From assembly GCA_002843155.1 (NCBI GenBank), contig PGZD01000003.1, positions 1-64,000 on the forward strand: DNA of 64,000 bases. The letters are read 5' to 3'. The DNA comes from Gammaproteobacteria bacterium HGW-Gammaproteobacteria-3. Lineage in GTDB: Bacteria > Pseudomonadota > Gammaproteobacteria > Methylococcales > Methylomonadaceae. Of this stretch, positions 39,166 to 48,760 are shown piece after piece. The notes beneath the pieces are model-generated. The model did no database searches and was not told the DNA's origin. It saw nothing but the letters and a program-made list of their open reading frames with translations. The translations under genes were made by a program, and so were the position numbers. Position 1 is the stretch's first letter. The number at the start of each line of letters is the position of its first letter.

Positions 39166-40800
39166 CTAACCGCGCCACTTTTTATAAGTGTTGATTAGGC
39201 CGTTGGTGGAGCTGTCGTGGCTGCTGATGGCGTTTTTATCGTTGAGTTCGGGCAGTATTTTTTTTGCCAGCACTTTACCCAACTCGACACCCATTTGATC
39301 GAACGAGTTAAGATTCCAGATGACGCCTTGAACAAAAATTTTATGTTCATAAAAAGCAATCAATGACCCCAGCGTTTTGGGCGTCAGTTTTTTGAACAGA
39401 AAAGAGCTTGAAGGTTTGTTGCCGACAAAAACTTTGGATGCGATCAATGCCGCGTTGTTTTTATCCGGTTCCGGCAGTTCGGCGACTACCTGCTCGGCTG
39501 ATTTGCCTTGCATCAAAGCTTCGGGTTGGGCTAGAAAGTTTGAAATCAGCAGGTCATGATGATCGGGCAGGGGATAGTGACTGTTGGCCGGAGCCAGGAA
39601 ATCGCAGGGAATCAGCTTGGTGCCCTGGTGTATGAGTTGAAAAAAAGCGTGTTGGCCGTTGGTGCCGGGTTGGCCCCAGATGATGGGGCCGGTGCTGTAA
39701 TCGACGCTGTTGCCGTCGTTGTCGATGCTTTTGCCGTTACTTTCCATGTCGGCTTGTTGCAGATAGTCGGAAAAAAAGCGCAATGATTCGTCATAAGGCA
39801 CGATGGCGTGAGATTCGGCCTGGTAAAAATTATTGTACCAAATGCCTAGCAAGGCCATGATGACAGGAATGTTGCGTTCAAACGGCGTGTCGCGGAAATG
39901 CCGGTCGGCCTGATGCGCACCCGCCAGTAATTGTTCAAAATTGTCCATGCCGACGCTTAGCGCAATGGACAGGCCAATGGCGGACCATAACGAGTAGCGC
40001 CCTCCTACCCAGTCCCAGAATTCAAACATATTGTCGGGATCGATGCCAAAATCGATAACGTTTTGTTTATGCGTTGACACAGCAACAAAATGTTTGCCGA
40101 TGGCTTTTTCGTCCCCTGTCTGCTGCAGAAACCAGGTGCGCGTCGAATGGGCGTTGGTCATGGTTTCAAGTGTATTGAAAACTTTGGAGGCAACCACAAA
40201 CAAGGTAGTTTCGGCGGCAAGCGGTTTGAGTGTTTCAAGCAAATCAGCCTGATCGACATTGGAAACAAAATGCACTTTAAGCGAATCCGAAGCATAGGGC
40301 GTCAGTGCAGTAGTGACCATTTTGGGGCCCAGATTGGAGCCGCCAATACCGATATTGACAACAGCGGTGATCGGTTTTCCGGTATAGCCCAGCCACTGGC
40401 CGGAGCGAACTTTTTCGGTGAAAGTGCGCATTTTGGCCAAAACCGTGTTGATTTTGGGCATGACATTTTCATTGTCTACGAAGACTGGGCTGTTGCTCAG
40501 GTTGCGAAGAGCGGTGTGTAAAACCGCCCTTTGCTCGGTATGGTTGATCTTTTCACCTGAAAACAGTGTTTCAATTTTCGTGTTCAGTTCGGCCTGGGTC
40601 GCCAAATTCAATAAAAGTTGAAGGGTTTTATCGGTGATCAGGTTTTTTGAGTAATCGAACAGGATGTCATCAAACGAAATGGAAAATTGTTCAAAACGAT
40701 GAGGGTTTTTTGCAAAGTCGTCCTGAAGACGAAAAGGGTGACAGGAAGCATGATGGCTCAGCAATGCTTGCCAGGCTTGGGACTGGGTAAGAGATGACAT
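39166..40800 (-). CDS. pgi: Glucose-6-phosphate isomerase
   Basis: Pgi interconverts glucose-6-P and fructose-6-P; in RuMP organisms it links fructose-6-P to the Entner-Doudoroff and oxidative branches. The 544-residue protein has the conserved [14 protein letters not shown], the signature segment [16 protein letters not shown], and the C-terminal [12 protein letters not shown] with its conserved lysine. The length is typical. It is a single gene next to insertion-sequence fragments. Confidence 0.96.
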   Translation of the reverse strand: MSSLTQSQAWQALLSHHASCHPFRLQDDFAKNPHRFEQFSISFDDILFDYSKNLITDKTLQLLLNLATQAELNTKIETLFSGEKINHTEQRAVLHTALRNLSNSPVFVDNENVMPKINTVLAKMRTFTEKVRSGQWLGYTGKPITAVVNIGIGGSNLGPKMVTTALTPYASDSLKVHFVSNVDQADLLETLKPLAAETTLFVVASKVFNTLETMTNAHSTRTWFLQQTGDEKAIGKHFVAVSTHKQNVIDFGIDPDNMFEFWDWVGGRYSLWSAIGLSIALSVGMDNFEQLLAGAHQADRHFRDTPFERNIPVIMALLGIWYNNFYQAESHAIVPYDESLRFFSDYLQQADMESNGKSIDNDGNSVDYSTGPIIWGQPGTNGQHAFFQLIHQGTKLIPCDFLAPANSHYPLPDHHDLLISNFLAQPEALMQGKSAEQVVAELPEPDKNNAALIASKVFVGNKPSSSFLFKKLTPKTLGSLIAFYEHKIFVQGVIWNLNSFDQMGVELGKVLAKKILPELNDKNAISSHDSSTNGLINTYKKWRG

Positions 40801-41092
40801 GATGTAGCGTTCCGATTAGGGAGAAATGGGTAGCAGTCTACGAAAACAGCGGACGGATATCAATCTATATTAGACTTTGATTATATGGTAAAATAACAGC
40901 CGTAACCAATAACCTTGTTGTCAATGGCTTTATTTGTAACAGGTGATATGTTAGAGTTCATCTTGCTTCAGGTTGAAAAATTTAAAAGAAAGCCTCGGTG
41001 CAAATTGGTCTCCGAACTTCACTTTTAGATATTTTAAACCCGGAAAAAGCATACAAGAAAATAATAATTAACTAACAAAACTGGAAGGTATT

Positions 41093-41686
41093 ATGAACAG
41101 CACACACTTGTTAAAAAAAGGTTTTCTGGCTCTTGTTGGCTTAGTTTTTTCCGCTTCACTGTGGGCGCATGGCGGCGCGGCGGGAACCGATACCGATCAA
41201 TGTAAATTCGAACTCGAACCTGGGCACTGGATTCACTACACCGCTTACCAGCCTAAAGCTTATCCGGCCGAAGAGTTTTGCGGCAATATTCCCAAAGCGG
41301 GTGAAATGACCCAGCTCGTTTTTGATTACCAGGATATTCGCTACAGAAATATGACGGTCGAGTTTGAAGTGACTAAAGAACCTGAAGGTAGCCGGGTATT
41401 TTTTCAACCAGCGGCAAAGCATAAATCGGGCACAGTGGTGCTGAGCTTGCCCAGCGGTGTTCCTGAGGCCGGTAAATATCTGATTCATATCACCCTGGTT
41501 CCGGATCAAGGCGAAAGACTGGATGCCCATATGGGCTTTGTCGCAGGCAAAGGTCAGGCTACCAGCGGAAGATTCAAATTATTGTATGTGTTTTTTGCGT
41601 TCGCAGCTTTATATATCCTCTATCTTTCCCACGCAGGGTTCAAGAGAAAAGTGGATGGTTTGTTGGGCAAAATAAAAGACGCATGA
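41093..41686 (+). CDS. Exported, C-terminally anchored protein of the copper operon
   Basis: I do not recognise this 197-residue protein. It has a signal peptide (to about residue 26, ending SLWAHGG), a periplasmic domain of about 130 residues with two cysteines (near 37 and 63), and a C-terminal membrane segment (about 163-180) followed by a basic tail. The periplasmic part looks like a beta-sandwich (MTVEFEVTKEP, then GTVVLSLPSGVPEAGKYLI). It is the first gene of an operon with a multicopper oxidase and a cupredoxin, and shares their design of a periplasmic domain on a C-terminal anchor. The start has GGAAGG. The 292-bp gap upstream holds no gene. Confidence 0.8.
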   Translation: MNSTHLLKKGFLALVGLVFSASLWAHGGAAGTDTDQCKFELEPGHWIHYTAYQPKAYPAEEFCGNIPKAGEMTQLVFDYQDIRYRNMTVEFEVTKEPEGSRVFFQPAAKHKSGTVVLSLPSGVPEAGKYLIHITLVPDQGERLDAHMGFVAGKGQATSGRFKLLYVFFAFAALYILYLSHAGFKRKVDGLLGKIKDA

Positions 41687-41718
41687 CGCAATCCTAAAAA
41701 TTATATAAGGTATAAAAA

Positions 41719-43446
41719 ATGCGGAAACAACCCAGAAACATTGTTTTGGGTACTGTCCTCGCGCTGATGCCGTTGATGGCATCAGCCGTTGCGGATTTGC
41801 CTGAATCAGTCAAAGTCGATTACGGAAAAGTCGAGCCTGTTTGTAATAATTTCAATCCCGAGTGGCGGCAAGCTCAGGAGCTGGAAGGGGTTAAAATTCA
41901 GGAGTCGTTATTATGCAGTCCTGACCGGCCTGAGGATATCGTTGCAGCAGTCAAAGGTACCAACAATATTCCCATGGAAACGTTGATGAATACCTATTTT
42001 GCCGCTGACGCCATTAGCAAAAGTGATGACAGGGACGGCGATGGCGACCCCGATCTGATCATCATCAAACTCGAAGTGGCGGAACTCAACGGGCATTCGC
42101 CTGATTTTCAAGGCGTCGTGCCTACCTTTGACATTGCGCCGGGAATTCAACCGGGTATGTGGGTGTTTGCACCTAAGAGCCGTGGCATGGCAACCAATAG
42201 TTTTGTCGGATTGGATGCCAACCCGCTGTTAAGGGCGCCATCACCTGTGATCAGGGTCGAACAGGGTGATACTGTCTGGATTCAATTGGAAAATACCCAT
42301 TATTTCCCCCATACCATACATTTACACGGGGTCGACCATCCTTTCGTGGATAGCGCGGGCGAAGGTAACGATGGCGTGCCTCAGACCAGCGAAAAGCTGG
42401 TGATGCCGGGGCAGAGCCGGACTTACGAGATAAAGCCGAGGCACTCGGGCACTTTTGTTTATCATTGTCATGTGCAAACGCATGTGCATTTGGCCATGGG
42501 CCTGGTGGGCATGTTGATCGTCGAAGAAAACCGTCCCAACAACTGGGTGCAGACTTTTAACGTCGGCGGCGGCCATGTCCGGCATCCTTCCAAAGCTGTT
42601 CTGGAGCAGTATGATAGTGAATATGATTTACACTATCACGCCATGGATAAAGAGTTACATAATGTGATTCAAAAGTATAACGACCCTCGGCTGATTGCCC
42701 AGAAAATGAACCGTGAATACGATTTGACCGAATCGACCGAAGACTATCACACGCTGAACGGTCGTTCGTTTCCTTATACCCTGCGGGAATCGTTGATTAT
42801 TGCCGAGCCGGATCAGAATATCAAACTCAGGATGTTCAACAGCACCGGCGAGATGCTGGCTGTGCATACACATGGGCACAAAGCGACCATCACGCATTAT
42901 GATGGTATCGAGCATAATCCCATCGCGCAAATTACCCGCGATATTTACGATTTGGCGCCGGCGCAGAGAAATGACTTGAAAATAAGTACGATAGATGATG
43001 GCTTTCATAGTTATGGCGAAGGCATCTGGATTTTCCATGATCACCGGGAAAAAGGCATTACTACGGATGGCATGAATCCTGGCGGCAATGTCAGCGCTCT
43101 GGTTTACAAGTCGTATCTCAATGATATGGGCATGCCAAAAGTGCAGGGTGCCGATATTTCGCCGCTGTTCACCAAAACTTTTTTTGAACGAAAAGTGCCG
43201 GTATGGCAGGATGCGGATGCCTGGAATAGCTTGGGTCAAATCAATGCGGAGGGTTATGTCGCACCGCCCTCAGCCCAACCGGTTGATATAGAAGCGCCGC
43301 CTGGTGCGCAAGCGGATAACCCGGTTAAAGATAATGCGCTGGAGAATTTTTTCGCAGGTCTAGTGTTGGGTGTGCTGGCTTATTTGTTGGTCATCAATCG
43401 AGCCAAAGTCATTCGGGTTGTTGCTTTACTTAAAGGTGGAAAATAA
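41719..43446 (+). CDS. Membrane-anchored two-domain multicopper oxidase
   Basis: The 575-residue protein has a signal peptide, two cupredoxin domains and a C-terminal membrane anchor (about 543-562). Domain 1 has HTIHLHG and YHCHVQTHVHLAM, which supplies a type 1 site (Cys, His, Met) plus trinuclear ligands. Domain 2 has HTHGH and FHDHREKG but no Cys. This pattern fits a type C two-domain oxidase, whose trinuclear sites form between subunits. Before domain 1 is an acidic DDRDGDGDPD loop like an EF-hand calcium site. The substrate is unknown. Its stop overlaps the next start (TAATG). Confidence 0.88.
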   Translation: MRKQPRNIVLGTVLALMPLMASAVADLPESVKVDYGKVEPVCNNFNPEWRQAQELEGVKIQESLLCSPDRPEDIVAAVKGTNNIPMETLMNTYFAADAISKSDDRDGDGDPDLIIIKLEVAELNGHSPDFQGVVPTFDIAPGIQPGMWVFAPKSRGMATNSFVGLDANPLLRAPSPVIRVEQGDTVWIQLENTHYFPHTIHLHGVDHPFVDSAGEGNDGVPQTSEKLVMPGQSRTYEIKPRHSGTFVYHCHVQTHVHLAMGLVGMLIVEENRPNNWVQTFNVGGGHVRHPSKAVLEQYDSEYDLHYHAMDKELHNVIQKYNDPRLIAQKMNREYDLTESTEDYHTLNGRSFPYTLRESLIIAEPDQNIKLRMFNSTGEMLAVHTHGHKATITHYDGIEHNPIAQITRDIYDLAPAQRNDLKISTIDDGFHSYGEGIWIFHDHREKGITTDGMNPGGNVSALVYKSYLNDMGMPKVQGADISPLFTKTFFERKVPVWQDADAWNSLGQINAEGYVAPPSAQPVDIEAPPGAQADNPVKDNALENFFAGLVLGVLAYLLVINRAKVIRVVALLKGGK

Positions 43447-44324
43447 TGAAAACTAAATTTTTGTCAATTGCGGCATTGGGTTTTCTGTTCTCTGCCGTAG
43501 CGCTTCGCGCCCAGGAAATAGAGGAACATAACCATTTGATGGATCATGGTGGCGGCCATTTGATGGATATGGGTGGCGGCATGGTCATGGGGCAGAATGT
43601 CGATACTCTACCCGGTGGCTGCGATAAAATCGCGGCGACCAAAGAAATTACAGTCCATGCCGGGCATAAGTACGCAGAAAAATTTCCGGGGCGGATGTTT
43701 GCCTTCGATACCCAGGAGTTTCAGTTTGAGCCCTGTACAAAATTGACCGTCAACTTCATCAATGACGATGATATTCGTCATCAATGGATGATGCACGGCT
43801 TACCTAAATACCTGTACCCGAAAGGTATGTTTCATCTGGAGGTAACAGGTCCCGGTAAAATCTCGGGTACCTTGATTTTGCCGCCGGGCGATAAAACTTA
43901 TTTGGTGCACTGCGATATTGCCCAACATATGGAAAAAGGCATGAAAGCGCAATTGAAAGTGGGGCGCGGCAGTGGTGATTTACCCAGTATTCCAGGGGTG
44001 ACGGCCTATGTCGTTCAAGACACCTATGATACTTCACCGGTAGAAGCAATCGTGCAAGCGCCCAAACCCGTCGCTACGACACCGGCAGCGGCTACGACGC
44101 AGGATAATGGCTCGTTTATATCCGGGGTCACGGTGATTGGTCTGGCGGTAGGTTTGTTGGCGGCGCCTTTGTTGGCGCGTAAATTCAAAGGTATGAGTTT
44201 GTCGGAGATCGTGGCTTATGTTTTTGAATTGCTGGCTGAAGCCATAGGCTATGTCTCAAAACTCGTCGGCAAACTGGCTAAGCTGGTCTTTTCCGGTAAA
44301 GATAAAACATTGCCGGAAAAATAA
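43446..44324 (+). CDS. Met/His-rich anchored cupredoxin
   Basis: The 292-residue protein has a signal peptide, then a Met/His/Gly-rich stretch (about 28-52, HNHLMDHGGGHLMDMGGG) of the kind that binds Cu(I) and Cu(II). A cupredoxin domain follows with type 1 copper ligands in HQWMMHG and HCDIAQHMEKGM. A Thr/Pro/Ala linker and a membrane segment (about 220-240) follow, and then a second hydrophobic stretch near 257-280. It overlaps the oxidase gene by one base and is probably its electron or copper partner. Confidence 0.85.
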   Translation: MKTKFLSIAALGFLFSAVALRAQEIEEHNHLMDHGGGHLMDMGGGMVMGQNVDTLPGGCDKIAATKEITVHAGHKYAEKFPGRMFAFDTQEFQFEPCTKLTVNFINDDDIRHQWMMHGLPKYLYPKGMFHLEVTGPGKISGTLILPPGDKTYLVHCDIAQHMEKGMKAQLKVGRGSGDLPSIPGVTAYVVQDTYDTSPVEAIVQAPKPVATTPAAATTQDNGSFISGVTVIGLAVGLLAAPLLARKFKGMSLSEIVAYVFELLAEAIGYVSKLVGKLAKLVFSGKDKTLPEK

Positions 44325-44341
44325 CGCTTTTTGTTAAAGTT

Positions 44342-44379
44342 AAAAACCCCTGTTGCTGTAAAGGCTCAGGGGTTTTTTT
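44342..44379 (+). terminator. Terminator of the copper operon
   Basis: AAAACCCCTG and CAGGGG with a 14-base loop form a stem followed by TTTTTTT, a strong rho-independent terminator right after the cupredoxin gene. Confidence 0.85.
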
Positions 44380-44390
44380 ATGGAGTTTAA

Positions 44391-44822
44391 ATGCCGTCTG
44401 AAGCATGGGGATTAATGAGCCTGTTTGTCAGCTCTTTTGTGTCATCGACCTTAGCGCCGGGCGGGTCTGAGGCTGTGCTTGCGTATATGGTTTCTGAAAA
44501 AGTTTATGAAGCGTCGATGTTAGTCATGATTGCAAGCATAGGCAATACGCTGGGCGCCATGACGACCTGGTATCTGGGGGCGCTGGCGGCCAGAAAATTT
44601 CCGTTGGAAACATCGTTGTCGCAACAAAAACAAAAGGCCGTGACGTGGCTGCAAAAATGGGGACGCTGGGTGTTGCTGTTGACCTGGTTGCCGGTCATTG
44701 GTGATGGGCTTTGTTTTGCCGGGGGCTGGCTGAAGTTTTCCCTGATTTCATCCAGCCTGATTATTTTTATTGGAAAATTAGGCCGCTATGCCGTCATTGC
44801 CTGGTTATTTGCCGCAAGTTAG
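44391..44822 (+). CDS. YqaA family (SNARE-associated/DedA-like) membrane protein
   Basis: The 143-residue protein has about four membrane segments and the YqaA/DedA-type features: LAPGGSEAVLAYMV near the start, the IASIGNTLGAMTTWYLG stretch, and LLLTWLPVIGDGLCFAGG. YqaA proteins belong to the DedA/VTT superfamily, some members of which are linked to lipid scrambling or proton-driven transport. The role here is unknown. A GGAG ribosome site lies between the upstream terminator and the ATG. Confidence 0.82.
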   Translation: MPSEAWGLMSLFVSSFVSSTLAPGGSEAVLAYMVSEKVYEASMLVMIASIGNTLGAMTTWYLGALAARKFPLETSLSQQKQKAVTWLQKWGRWVLLLTWLPVIGDGLCFAGGWLKFSLISSSLIIFIGKLGRYAVIAWLFAAS

Positions 44823-44886
44823 TCATCGGGTCTTGGCAATGGTAAACTTGCAAAGTTAAAGTTTAATGATTTGGCGAGGTTAGTTG

Positions 44887-45669
44887 ATGTTAAGGTATTT
44901 TCCCCAGCCTGGGTTGGCTTACGAGCATAAAAAACGCGATTATTTTATTGCCGCATTCACTTTTTTTTGTGTAGCGGTATGTTTATTGGCCGACGCCAAT
45001 GCGACTTTGGAGAAACAAAATGCCTTAGGGGTTTGCGGCTGGGTTTTTCTGATCGGTTTGTTGTTGGGCGAAGCCCGTGAAGTGCGCATGCAGGTATTGA
45101 TAGCGGTGGCTTTTGCCACTGTGGGCGAACATTTCGCTTCGCCTTATATGGGGGGCTATACCTACCGTTTTGAAAATGTGCCGGCTTATGTGCCGCCAGG
45201 TCACGGCATGGTCTATCTTACGGCTGTGGCGTTAGCCCGTTCAGGCTTGTTTTTGCGCCATGCCCGGCGCATTGCCGGTTTTGTCGTGCTGGTGTGCGGG
45301 GCGTGGTCGATTTGGGGCGTGAGTGGCTATGCTCAGCAAGGCGATTCGGTCGGCGCGCTGTTATATTGCATTTTTTTGGGCTACTTGTTCAAAGGGCGCT
45401 CTCCTCTGGTTTATCTGGCTGCATTTTTTATCACCACTTGGCTGGAATTGATCGGAACGGCCGCAGGCACCTGGAAATGGGCGGCTATCGATCCGGTTTT
45501 GGGCTTGCCGCAAGGCAATCCACCGAGCGGTGTGGCGGCTTGGTATTGCCTGGTTGACGCAGTGGCAATGGCAGGTGCCGCGCCGGTATTAAAAACCTTG
45601 TCAGGATTGGCGGGTTGGATTCGGATAGGGCGCTTGAGTGAGGATGTGGCTTTGCAAAGAGCTGAATAA
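44887..45669 (+). CDS. Conserved membrane protein of unknown function
   Basis: The 260-residue protein has about seven or eight membrane segments. I do not recognise the family. Notable polar motifs within the membrane part are GEHFASPYMGGYTYRFENVPAY, PPGHGMVYL and GLPQGNPPSG, which look like a conserved active or binding site facing the periplasm. The ATG at 44887 follows GCGAGGTTAG. It lies just upstream of msbA with a 43-bp gap. Confidence 0.75.
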   Translation: MLRYFPQPGLAYEHKKRDYFIAAFTFFCVAVCLLADANATLEKQNALGVCGWVFLIGLLLGEAREVRMQVLIAVAFATVGEHFASPYMGGYTYRFENVPAYVPPGHGMVYLTAVALARSGLFLRHARRIAGFVVLVCGAWSIWGVSGYAQQGDSVGALLYCIFLGYLFKGRSPLVYLAAFFITTWLELIGTAAGTWKWAAIDPVLGLPQGNPPSGVAAWYCLVDAVAMAGAAPVLKTLSGLAGWIRIGRLSEDVALQRAE

Positions 45670-45712
45670 AGGATGTTTTTTGCCTGTGGCGTAACGCATC
45701 TTATTTGAACGG

Positions 45713-47482
45713 ATGAAAACCATCGACACCAATAACGGCGCGGCGGCAAAATCAGGGTCAGGACTCAGGATTTACCGAAGGCTGTTAAGTTATGTGCTGC
45801 CCTATCAACGCTGGTTTGCCGTCAGCGTTTTTGGTTTTTTGATTTATGCGGCGACGCAGCCAATGTTCGCCGCTATTTTGAAGCATATCATCGATTCGCT
45901 ACAGGCCGATGCCAGGGAGAATATCGGTTTATTGCCTTTGTTGTTTGTCGGATTGATGCTGCTGCGCGGTGTCGGTTCCTATCTTGGTAACTACTTCATA
46001 GCAAAAGTCTCCACCAGTGTTGTTCATGTGCTGAGATGTAAAATCTTCAATCATTACACCCGGTTGCCAACGGACTATTATGACGCCAATAATAGCGGTT
46101 ATATGATGTCCAGAATTACCCACAATGTCGGCGAAGTAACGCAGGCGGCGACCGAGTCGGTGCAGACTATTATAAGAGAAGGTTTGACCGCAATCGGCTT
46201 GATAGCTTATCTACTTTATATGAATTGGCTTATGGCCGTTGCTTTTCTGTCGGTGACGCCGTTCATAGCCTGGCTGGTGCGTTACGTCAGCAAGCGCTTG
46301 CGCAGGCTCAGCAGGGATATTCAGGATTCGATCGGTAACTTGACCCATATTACTTCAGAGTTGGTGAGCGGCCATAGAATCGTCAAAAGTTATGGGGGTG
46401 AAAATTATGAAAAAAACAGGTTTCAGCAAAACAGCCAGTTTCATCGACGGCAATCGCTTAAATTAGCCGCAACTTCGGCCATTCATGGGCCGTTGATGCA
46501 ATTGATCATTGGCATTGCCTTGGCCGGGTTGATGTATTTGTCGTTAATCTTGATGGAAAACGCGACAGCCGGTGAATTTGTGGCTTTTATTACCGCAGCG
46601 TTTTTATTGCCACGCCCGATCAGGCAGTTAAGTGACGCCAATTCAAAAATTCAAAAAGGTGTCGTGGCCGCTGAATCTTTATTCATGATACTGGACGAGC
46701 CGGTTGAGGCCGATTCCGGGCACTATAAAACTGAAAAATGCCAAGGCAGAATCGAGTTTGATAAGGTAAGCTTTTCTTATCGAGGGGCTGCGCATCCGGC
46801 ATTAAAAGGGGTCAGTTTTGTTGTGGAGCCGGGTCAGACCATTGCTTTGGTCGGGGCTTCCGGCGGCGGAAAAAGCACCTTGATTAATTTACTGCCCCGA
46901 TTCTACGATTATACCGAAGGTAGAATTTTGTTGGATGGCGTGGAAATCAAAAACTATGAATTAACCAGCCTGAGACAGCATATTGCCTTAGTCACTCAGC
47001 ACATCACGTTGTTTAATGACACAGTTGCCAATAATATCGCCTACGGAGCCTTGGCGGGCGCTTCGGATGAAAAAATAAAACAGGCGGCGAAAGATGCTTA
47101 TGCGATGAATTTCATAAAAAATATGGCCCAGGGTTTAAATACTGAAATTGGCGAAAATGGTGTCAAATTATCGGGCGGACAAAAGCAACGCCTGGCGCTG
47201 GCAAGAGCGTTATTAAAAGATGCGCCGATATTGATTCTGGACGAAGCGACTTCGGCGCTTGATAACGAATCCGAGCGCTACATTCAAAAAGCATTGCAAA
47301 AAATCATGCAACACCGAACGACACTGGTTGTCGCCCACCGCTTATCGACCGTTGAGAATGCGGACAGAATTATCGTGTTGTCTGACGGTTGCCTTGTAGA
47401 ACAAGGCACGCACAGCGAATTGCTGGCAAAAAATGGAGCTTACGCTAGACTTTATGATGTGCAATTCAAGGAAAATGTGTAG
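45713..47482 (+). CDS. msbA: Lipid A export ABC transporter MsbA
   Basis: MsbA flips lipid A-core across the inner membrane. The 589-residue protein has six membrane segments (type IV exporter fold) followed by the ATPase domain with Walker A GASGGGKST, signature LSGGQKQR, Walker B LILDEATSALD and the H-loop VAHRLST. The overall sequence (TQPMFAAILKHIIDSL near the N-terminus) fits MsbA better than other half-transporters. lpxK, often its partner, is not next to it. Confidence 0.9.
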   Translation: MKTIDTNNGAAAKSGSGLRIYRRLLSYVLPYQRWFAVSVFGFLIYAATQPMFAAILKHIIDSLQADARENIGLLPLLFVGLMLLRGVGSYLGNYFIAKVSTSVVHVLRCKIFNHYTRLPTDYYDANNSGYMMSRITHNVGEVTQAATESVQTIIREGLTAIGLIAYLLYMNWLMAVAFLSVTPFIAWLVRYVSKRLRRLSRDIQDSIGNLTHITSELVSGHRIVKSYGGENYEKNRFQQNSQFHRRQSLKLAATSAIHGPLMQLIIGIALAGLMYLSLILMENATAGEFVAFITAAFLLPRPIRQLSDANSKIQKGVVAAESLFMILDEPVEADSGHYKTEKCQGRIEFDKVSFSYRGAAHPALKGVSFVVEPGQTIALVGASGGGKSTLINLLPRFYDYTEGRILLDGVEIKNYELTSLRQHIALVTQHITLFNDTVANNIAYGALAGASDEKIKQAAKDAYAMNFIKNMAQGLNTEIGENGVKLSGGQKQRLALARALLKDAPILILDEATSALDNESERYIQKALQKIMQHRTTLVVAHRLSTVENADRIIVLSDGCLVEQGTHSELLAKNGAYARLYDVQFKENV

Positions 47483-47649
47483 GTTAGGGGCTTAAGTTGT
47501 TTATCTGGCTTAACTGATTTTTGTAAGGATTGTCGATGCCTGGCGACGCATCATCCTTGGTTCATTAATCAAGGCAGACTGATGTTTACTAAAGGGTATC
47601 AACTGAGAAAACAGCTAATTAAACAGATAAGCTTTTAGGAAGGTGGCCA

Positions 47650-48612
47650 GTGAAATTGAACGTATTGGTATTAAGTTTGATTTTGTCTGTGACGGCGTCA
47701 ATCGCCGATACCGGGAATAAAAATGAACTGCAAATACAAATTCCAGGGCACTGGGTTTGGTCTGAGTTATCTTATCAAGCATCAAAGTGGCCCGCTGAAG
47801 CGCAAGTAGATTTTAGCTCTGAACGAGTTTCGGCAATGAACATGCCAACGAAATATGTTGTTAGTCCCCAAGGAATTCCTGTAAGCCCCAAAAAAAACGA
47901 CGTTCTGTTATTGCGAGCCAAAGTAAATCTGAAGCTCCCGTTACAGAGTGCCGATGATCAGTTTTTTGATGTCTGGTATGACCCGGATGATGGTGCCGCG
48001 TTAATGCGGGTTCATTGGCGACGGGGAGGGCGCCCCAAATGGAATGCCTATCGTTTTACCGATACGGGTGTTTTTCGCATCAAGCGTAAGCCGGGCAGTC
48101 ATGATGATGTGGTGCACTTGCCGAGTGAGTGGCGCGAGGAAGCCCGGTCATACTATAGCTATCAGGGCGGTCAACATGATTGCAACCGAGTTTCCGACCC
48201 GGTGGCGCTGTTTTATTTGCTTGCATCGAAAAGTGTATTATCAAGTTCAAAGACGACCGATATATGTGTGTTCGGAGAAAAGCACTTGCATCATGTGTCG
48301 GTCAAACAATCAAAGTCTCGGCGAGTAGCAGCAAATTTTCGCCTGGCCATTGACGGAAATGAATGGCGTCAACAAGGAGAGTACGACGTAACCGAATGGA
48401 CATTACGAGCGGTGGAAAGTGATGGTGATTCTGTGGAGCCCTTTAGTCTTCTGGGTTTACAGGGGGATATCCGGTTTCAGGTAGATCCTGTGTCGCACCT
48501 GCCTTTGATGTTCAGCGGGTCGATTTCAGGGTTTGGCCAGGTGGTATTCCAATTGACGCGAGCCTGTGGTTTTTCGCTGGATTCAGCTAAAGTCTCTGAT
48601 TTAAGTCCCTGA
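47650..48612 (+). CDS. Exported protein of unknown function
   Basis: The 320-residue protein has a signal peptide (MKLNVLVLSLILSVTASIA) and no membrane anchor, so it should be periplasmic. It starts with GTG after AGGAAGG. The sequence looks like a beta-rich domain, with blocks such as FFDVWYDPDDGAALMRVHWR and GDIRFQVDPVSHLPLMFSGS near the end, and a single pair of cysteines near 178 and 203. I do not recognise the family; the final GDIRF-DPVSHLP-SG block loosely recalls DUF3108 proteins. It is not clearly part of the following operon. Confidence 0.65.
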   Translation: MKLNVLVLSLILSVTASIADTGNKNELQIQIPGHWVWSELSYQASKWPAEAQVDFSSERVSAMNMPTKYVVSPQGIPVSPKKNDVLLLRAKVNLKLPLQSADDQFFDVWYDPDDGAALMRVHWRRGGRPKWNAYRFTDTGVFRIKRKPGSHDDVVHLPSEWREEARSYYSYQGGQHDCNRVSDPVALFYLLASKSVLSSSKTTDICVFGEKHLHHVSVKQSKSRRVAANFRLAIDGNEWRQQGEYDVTEWTLRAVESDGDSVEPFSLLGLQGDIRFQVDPVSHLPLMFSGSISGFGQVVFQLTRACGFSLDSAKVSDLSP

Positions 48613-48668
48613 TAAGATTGTGTAAGACTGGGTGAGAATAGCCGGGTCGATAAGATTTTGACAAAAAA

Positions 48669-48698
48669 TTGGTAATTTAAAGGTAACGACTTTATAAT
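48669..48698 (+). promoter_or_regulatory. Promoter unit 1 of the sphingolipid operon
   Basis: TTGGTA (48669-48674) and TATAAT (48693-48698) are 18 bases apart. The unit, from TTGACA at 48658 to TATAAT, recurs 62 bases downstream with strong similarity. Confidence 0.55.
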
Positions 48699-48730
48699 TC
48701 AGTCATGTGTTGCGATATATTGACATATTT

Positions 48731-48760
48731 TTGGTAATTTGAGACAGATAACTTTATAAT
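48731..48760 (+). promoter_or_regulatory. Promoter unit 2 of the sphingolipid operon
   Basis: TTGGTA (48731-48736) and TATAAT (48755-48760) are again 18 bases apart, with TTGACA 11 bases upstream at 48720. A further TATAAT lies at 48765-48770. The shared words TTGGTAATTT and ACTTTATAAT differ little from unit 1. A leader of about 160 bases without a visible gene separates it from the first start codon. Confidence 0.55.

Noticed and set aside
48658-48725. TTGACA words as -35 boxes of the ceramide operon
   Set aside because: Each lies 29 bases from its TATAAT, too far for a sigma-70 promoter; TTGGTA at 18 bases fits better. The TTGACA may still be a regulator site.
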